Source: Bactrocera neohumeralis (taxonomy: Eukaryota; Arthropoda; Insecta; Diptera; Tephritidae). From it: DNA of 64,000 nucleotides. The position numbers and the translations under genes are program-made. The stretch lies in assembly GCF_024586455.1 (NCBI RefSeq), contig NC_065921.1, positions 50,118,574-50,182,573 on the forward strand, in the 5' to 3' direction. The notes beneath the pieces were generated by a model. It had not been told where the DNA came from. It saw only the letters and a list, made by a program, of their open reading frames with translations, and did not search any database. Shown here piece by piece: positions 58,500-64,000 of the stretch. Position 1 is the first letter of the stretch. Each line of letters opens with the position of its first letter.

Positions 58500-58945
58500 C
58501 TGACTTGCTTGCATGTAAAACTCATAAACCCATTTCTCACCGGCAATTGAAATGCTCTCAATGAATGTGGGATCGGAAATCGCACGACCAAGCATATCCA
58601 AATAAACCGGTTCACGGTACTCTTTTTCAAAAAAAAAAAACTCAGCCTTGTCGGGACGAGTCGAGAAGAATGCGTTTCATACCCAAAATATCTACGAAAA
58701 TCATTCGAACGAACTCGCGAGAGAATCAAGCTCTCTTGCCATCTCTCTAACACTTGTCTGACGATTTTCAAGCACCATATTATTCACTTTTTTTAGTATT
58801 TATATCGGATGAAGGTTGTCCAGGACAAGGCATATCTTCAACGATCTCTACATCGTCTTTGAAGGCTTTATACCACTCATAGGCTTGTGTTTTTGATAAA
58901 ACTGAATCACCGACTGAACCTTTTCCAACAATCATAACGATTCCA
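58500..58945 (-). mobile_element. Mariner-type transposase remnant, different family
   Basis: On the minus strand from ATG 58939: IVGKGSVGDSVLSKTQAYEW, YKAFKDDVEIVEDMPCPGQP, then MVLENRQTSVREMARELDS after a frame change. This is the N-terminal helix-turn-helix half of a mariner transposase distinct from the three above. Downstream bits (REPVYLDMLGRAI-like, near 58600) do not form a catalytic domain. No ends were found. Confidence 0.6.
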
Positions 58946-60234
58946 CACACGAAATTTGGTTAGAAATACAAGATTTGAGACAAATTTGACTTAGCAAAAT
59001 ACATGTTTTGCAATATCATTTACTCGGGATATTTAATTACAATTTCTGGGTGTTTTTTTGTCACAATATACATACATATATCAAGCTTGCATTTATTTCT
59101 GTATATGTATAATCAAGTGAATTGAGAAAGTCCTGCAGATCTCCGAACATACCACAAGTTTGATGATAATATTAAGTTTTTAATTGGCCGATTTAAAAAT
59201 CGAACAACAACGAATCTAATAAAAAGTAAATTAATAAACAAATGTGCCACATGCTGTCTGTATACTATACATTTCTGTCCCAGCACAAGATATTTCTTGC
59301 GAAAATGTATTCCAATAATATAAGTATGAAAATGTATTAGGAATAAATGTATGTATGTATTAGATATAAAGGATATTATATATTTGGAGATATAAATCAA
59401 CAGCGATATGGTGTTCAAGACACTATTCTGAGTTCTATTCTTATTTATTTTCATATAGCAGGGAAACTTAGGAACAATTCAGATCAGTTTTTATAGCATT
59501 ATATCATCGTGAGTGTTCCGATTTTTTTCTAAGAGATACATACCAACAAAATTATGATCGAATTTGGTTCTATCCTTGCTAGTGTAGATAACTAACTTCA
59601 ATATACGACTCCACAGATAAGAAAGCTGTGCATTAATATAGTATAAATATTAACGCTTTTCAAAACCAAAGCCAAACTAAGTTTTATTATTGATCATTCA
59701 TAAAATAGACCTGTGAGTGTTAGCTCCTTCTGTTTTTATTCATCTAAGCAACCCATTAGGCAGCATCAGTTAATTTAGAGAAGATATTTCTCCACATTCA
59801 GAGAATGTTAATGAAACGGGAATATAACATTATCTTTCGACGCAGCTAGTGCAACCTAGCTTTGTCGTCCTTGAATAATAACGTTAACAAAATAATAACT
59901 ACGTAATCAAATAAACTGAAATTAACTATTGTTTTGTGATTAAAATTTCCCAGACTTATTCTTATACATACATATATTTAAATGTATGTATACATAAAGT
60001 TCTTATAAGTTCATAAATGGTTAGTATATTAGCTGCATGCTTATGTCGAGTAGAACGGAGGAAATTTACAATGTCAATTTCTTCCACACTTTGTACTCTC
60101 TCATAAATAAACAATCAATGCAAGCAAGGAAAGTTGAAAATTTAGGATTCCATTGTATGATTTTGCGAATAATGGATATACATATGTACATATGTAACTA
60201 CGTGAGTATATATGTATATTTTTTAATAAAATAA
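58946..60234. other. Intergenic AT-rich DNA
   Basis: No gene seen. CATACATATATC at 59068 and ATGTATGTATTAG at 59350. A 65-codon frame at 60037 has no recognisable domain. Confidence 0.4.
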
Positions 60235-60534
60235 GTGGAAAACCTTAGCCCAAAATGGAATAGAAAGGAACAAATGTGGAAGCCCCCTTCTCGCAGAACT
60301 GTTTCTAATACTTTACAAACTTTATTAACTGTTATTTACCACTTCAATATTTCTGAAAAATGTTGCATTGAACACATGGTGGTGACAAGCGTTAGGCAGC
60401 TTCTGTCAAAAATTAAAATACTCACCTTCTTATGGAAACAGTCCTTTAGAGATAGACTTGCAGTTGTTGCTAAATTTAAACCATTTCTAATTTTGCTGAC
60501 GACAATGAGCAGACGTGTTCTTGCCACTAATATG
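60235..60534 (+). other. Open frame with strong 5' splice site, possibly hAT-derived
   Basis: 100 codons without a stop, followed directly by GTAAGTAT at 60535. The segment WKPPSRRTVSNTLQTLLTVIY resembles the PSRxTxSxxLLPxxY block of hAT/ZBED transposases; the remainder (KCCIEHMVVTSVRQLLSKIK) is not recognised. It may be an exon of a domesticated or decayed hAT gene, or chance. Confidence 0.3.
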
Positions 60535-60769
60535 TAAGTATATCAAATGTAAAATTATTCAAAACTTTATCAAATCTAAATTATTTTACCAACAGAACCA
60601 TAAAATAGCTCTGATGAATAATTTGTAATTTAAAACATTATCTGTAAGGATGTTAGGAGAGATTTGGCTTCCAAACCAATAAAGCTATGTCAACCCAATT
60701 TACACAGGTAAAATTTCTTTAATTATTCTAAAGACAATGTGAAAATAGGCGAACTCAGATGATAACCTC

Positions 60770-61480
60770 GCCCACTCCTCATATAACGGCTTTTTTAAAT
60801 CTATTCAAAATTCCAATCAATAACTAAATTCGTCAGAGACATTCAATTTTATATTCGAGAAGGCTTTATAGGAACCGGTGTAAAACTCTACGATAAGCGT
60901 GGCGCCGCCCAATATGTGAGATATATGTATAATTGAAATTCGGAGAGAATCCTTTCCTTATAATAGTACGCCTGCATTTCATAAATTGGTTGAATCAGGT
61001 CAATACATCCCTTATTTCGAAGATTTTCCAACTTCCGGGTGACTTTATATTCCATATATGTGAGATATCTCAGTGAAAAGGAGAAAGCGAATTTTACTTA
61101 TGTATAACAGCGTATCTTTCAATCAGAGGAAAACTAGCTGGCCCCTATATAACTATTATCAGAATTTTCGAACATCCGCCTGACTTTGCATGGTGATGGT
61201 GTAAGCGGTATCTTAATGAGTATTTTATAAGTCTTAGGCATGTTAATTGTATGTGGTATTATAAAAAAAAGATAAAATCGATTGAGGATGATTTCAGTAT
61301 ACTTTTCGCTTTGATTGTGGTTTATTCACGATTTCGTCGAACAATGTTGCACACTTTCCCTACATTTTCCAATATTGCTAACACTTGAAGGTATTTAGCT
61401 AGCTTTGATCCTTGTCGTTACAAAAGTATAAAAAGTTCTTCGGTTACACCCAACCAACCCGCTGTAGCTTTTATTTAGGA
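60770..61480 (-). repeat. Old interspersed repeat, inverted copy
   Basis: On the minus strand it carries the block cacccggaagttgg, tgacctgattcaaccaattt and aggaaaggattctctccgaa, matching 6880-7010 of copy 1. Also contains ttcggttacacccaac near 61440. Non-coding. Confidence 0.6.
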
Positions 61481-62754
61481 ATGTCAGTAACGATGGGTTA
61501 ACTTCGCTTCAGATGATTTATACATACTCTAGAAATTTGTTAGAACTAATCACATGAACATATGTATATCCAGATATTACAAAATTTTCCATAAAATATC
61601 TATTTCAATCACATTAGAGCTAGGGAAGGAACGATAAGCGAATGTATAAACTGAATAAGTATATTTTTAGTATTTAAATACGAGTTGTACATTTGTAAAG
61701 AGGTGGTCTGACCAAGTAAATGAAGAACTGGAAACGTAGATAATAAGAGAGGCAGAAAGCACGTGACTTCAAAAAGTGTGTATTAGATATATGTATATGT
61801 ATCTATAGAGACGTGTTTGATTAAGTAATGGATAAACATTTATTCAAGGGAGTGTTAAACAACCACTTCTCTGTTTTTTGATTTGCAGTTTGAGGTTCTT
61901 CACAGAAAACCTGAACAAATAATAAAATTGCATAAAATAGTTGTGCTGAAGTCAGCTGAAATGCCACAAAAAACAAAGAAACATTGATTGGATACTTCAT
62001 GAAGAAAATGACCCGAAACATAGGAGCCGACTCTGTACTCAATGAAACTCAAGAAAACCATATTGGTAATCAGTTACCAGACGTCAATCTAATATAGAAA
62101 TTTTTGACCATTAATGAAAGCCCAAATATCAAGAAAGATTTCAGGGGACCAGATAATTGGAGGTCGCTTCCTGTTTAATTTACAGATATTTTAGTTGCAC
62201 GTTGCCATCAAAGATGTCTGGCTATAATTGAAAACGCGGGAGAATGGAGCAAGTATTGAATAAAAGTCAGCTATCACAAAACTATATGATTTCTATAATT
62301 ACCAAATTTTTTCCCAATAAACGTTCCTACACAAAATGAACGCACTCTACCTTTAACAGCAACCAACAGTATATGGCACGTTCCAATTAATTTTGCTAAG
62401 ATATGTATGTATATTAGGCACTGATTTACATATGTATATGTATACATATATTGTATATTGTATAAAGTCAACCAGAATAATGAAAATCTGGACAGTTTCT
62501 TGAAAATATATTCAAATAATATATATTTTTTTCAGTTTAAAGTTAGTCATAGGTTCGGGGGAACCCTTAAAAGGTAGAAAATCATTAGTTCGGACCTGGG
62601 TACTGTGGAATGGGCTGAACCGAGTCTAAATATTTTTGCATGGGTGACATTTTTTATATTTTCAAGAGTAAATAATTTTCGCATGCACTTAATCCTAACT
62701 CTTCTTTCTCGTTGGTTAATAAACAATTAACTTACTAATTAATAAAACGTATCA
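61481..62754. other. 3' flank of Pepck2 and intergenic DNA
   Basis: No gene seen. TACATATGTATATGTATACATA microsatellite-like stretch near 62427. Confidence 0.45.
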
Positions 62755-62760
62755 TTTATT
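62755..62760 (-). terminator. Polyadenylation signal AATAAA of Pepck2
   Basis: AATAAA on the minus strand, only 9 bases after the TGA stop at 62772-62770. If used, the 3' UTR would be about 30-40 nt. Confidence 0.5.
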
Positions 62761-62769
62761 CTGGCATTA

Positions 62770-64000
62770 TCATTTATTTAAGCGCTTCTTTAATTCATTC
62801 AATTGCTGGGATATTGATTTTGGTAGAAACTCACCTACTTGCATTTTAAAGTACTGTTCAATTTCATTGACTTCTTTTTGCCAGAAGCCAATAGGTACGT
62901 CAAAAAGTTCATTTAGGTTGACTGTTGGTTGTAGTCCTGTTATATTCAGCCCACCTTCGCTAGGCAAATAACCAATAGGACTGTCTACAAAGCAACTATC
63001 CTCATGCACACGTCTGAAAATCCAGTCCAAAACACGACAGTTATCACCAAAACCTGGCCATAAAAATTTTCCATCTGTACTTTTACGAAACCAGTTAACA
63101 TGAAAAACTTTCGGTACTCTTCCTCTTTTTTCCATACTCAGCCAGTGCTTGAGATAATCCCCAAAGTTGTAACCAAAGAAAGGACGCATTGCAAATGGAT
63201 CATGCATTATTACTTTTTCTTTATGCTCGGCGGCTGCTGTGGCTTCACTGCGCATTGCTGCACCTATGAATACACCGTGTGCCCAACTACGGGCCTCGTA
63301 TACTAGTGGAACACCTTTTGGGCGACGACCACCGAATAGGATTGCGCTTATAGGTACACCTTGTGGATCTTCCCAGGATGGATCAATAATGGGGCACTGA
63401 ATAGCGGGTGTACAAAAACGAGAATTTGGATGCGCTGCTGGTTTATCGGATTGGTTAGACCATAGCTTACCCATCCAATCGGTTACTATAACATTATTAA
63501 TATTTGTCTCTTCCATTCCCTCCCAGTAAACCCCACAGTCCGAAGTAGATGCCACATTTGTAAAAATAGTGTTATTAAAAATGGTCTTCATTGCAATAGG
63601 ATTTGTTGACATGGAAGTACCTGGGGCAACCCCAAAGAAGCCATTTTCGGGATTTATTGCTCGCAGCACACCTTCGCTATCGAATTTCATCCAGGCTATA
63701 TCATCACCGACACACTCCACTTTGTAACCTGGCAGTGTTGGAGTCATCATAGCTAGATTTGTTTTACCACAAGCTGATGGAAACGCAGCTGCGATATATA
63801 TCTTTTTGCCCTTCGGATTCGTGATACCTAATATAAGCATATGTTCGGCCAACCAACCTTCGCGTTTCGCAATAGTGCTACCAATACGCAATGCAAAGCA
63901 CTTTTTACCTAGTAAAGAATTACCACCATATCCGGACCCATAAGACAAGATCTCGTTGGTATCAGGCTTATGAAGAATGATTGTGCGTTCAGGATCACAT
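62770..64000 (-). CDS. Pepck2: Phosphoenolpyruvate carboxykinase (GTP), second paralogue, 5' part outside window
   Basis: Same reaction and family as Pepck1. The frame is open from the window edge (CDPERTIILHKPDTNEILSY) to TGA at 62772-62770, giving about 409 C-terminal residues. Motifs kept: AFPSACGKTN (reactive Cys and P-loop Lys), ECVGDDIAWMKFD, NGFFGVAPGTS, FGGRRPKGVPL and the lid SEATAAAEHKEK. Two departures from the usual pattern are visible: SDCGVYWEG where Pepck1 reads SDGGVYWEG, and EHKEK where Pepck1 reads EHKGK at the end of the mobile lid. No frameshift or stop, so it appears functional. It lies on the same strand as Pepck1, about 22 kb away, as expected of a tandem duplication. 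The symbol is by position and is not proven orthology. Confidence 0.95.
   Translation of the reverse strand, partial: CDPERTIILHKPDTNEILSYGSGYGGNSLLGKKCFALRIGSTIAKREGWLAEHMLILGITNPKGKKIYIAAAFPSACGKTNLAMMTPTLPGYKVECVGDDIAWMKFDSEGVLRAINPENGFFGVAPGTSMSTNPIAMKTIFNNTIFTNVASTSDCGVYWEGMEETNINNVIVTDWMGKLWSNQSDKPAAHPNSRFCTPAIQCPIIDPSWEDPQGVPISAILFGGRRPKGVPLVYEARSWAHGVFIGAAMRSEATAAAEHKEKVIMHDPFAMRPFFGYNFGDYLKHWLSMEKRGRVPKVFHVNWFRKSTDGKFLWPGFGDNCRVLDWIFRRVHEDSCFVDSPIGYLPSEGGLNITGLQPTVNLNELFDVPIGFWQKEVNEIEQYFKMQVGEFLPKSISQQLNELKKRLNK

Overview
This is a 64 kb piece of an AT-rich eukaryotic genome, almost certainly a higher dipteran fly and plausibly a tephritid-like fruit fly. The reasons are two insect-type GTP-dependent PEPCK genes, short 55-60 nt introns, many CATACATA/TACATATGTA microsatellites, and a dense mixture of mariner, Tc1, hAT-like, TTAA-ended, Helitron, LINE and BEL elements. 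The species assignment is inference. I see no rRNA, tRNA, CRISPR or bacterial operon.

Host genes. (1) A minus-strand multi-exon gene with three well-defined exons at 3715-5266 and probable upstream exons at 7889-8017 and 8952-9166. It encodes a long Ser/Pro/Arg-rich region ending in a motif-rich stretch that resembles the N-terminal extension of an RGK-type GTPase (tentative). (2) Pepck1, complete on the minus strand (38729-40925, two coding exons, 647 aa) with a TATA box at 41144-41151. (3) Pepck2, minus strand, 62770 to the window edge, lacking its N-terminus only because the window ends. The two PEPCK genes lie head to tail, about 22 kb apart, and the space between them is filled with transposons. 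An S-adenosylhomocysteine hydrolase pseudogene lies at 1274-2149.

Mobile-element landscape. 1-870: BEL/Pao remnant. 2586-3002: deleted mariner. 5397-6110, 10182-10908, 36790-37418, 47501-48132 and 53505-54056: TTAA-bounded MITEs of three families. 6590-11165: old interspersed repeats. 12752-13617 and 55491-56527: two deleted mariners of one family. 14176-32513: an 18 kb run of at least five Helitron-derived blocks lying head to tail, one of which was split by a 4.2 kb LINE that left a perfect 12 bp target-site duplication. 33813-35707: RTE-type LINE (minus). 36397-37742: hAT-like element with a MITE nested inside. 42720-44135: Tc1-type element. 45056-45585: deleted mariner. 48290-53500: R1-clade LINE (minus). 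54985-57070: LINE fragment split by a mariner. 57400-58466: another Helitron. 58500-58945: mariner remnant.

Every transposase, Rep/helicase or reverse transcriptase frame seen here is broken by stops, frameshifts or deletions, so the elements look inactive, although the Helitron copy at 26543-30695 still keeps its HUH, tyrosine and Walker motifs in separate frames. I found no convincing new biochemical system. The most interesting points are the LINE-in-Helitron insertion, the shared intron of the Helitron gene, an unexplained minus-strand acidic/zinc-ribbon reading frame inside a Helitron, a 41 bp insert with poly(A) and direct repeats, and unusual residues in Pepck2.
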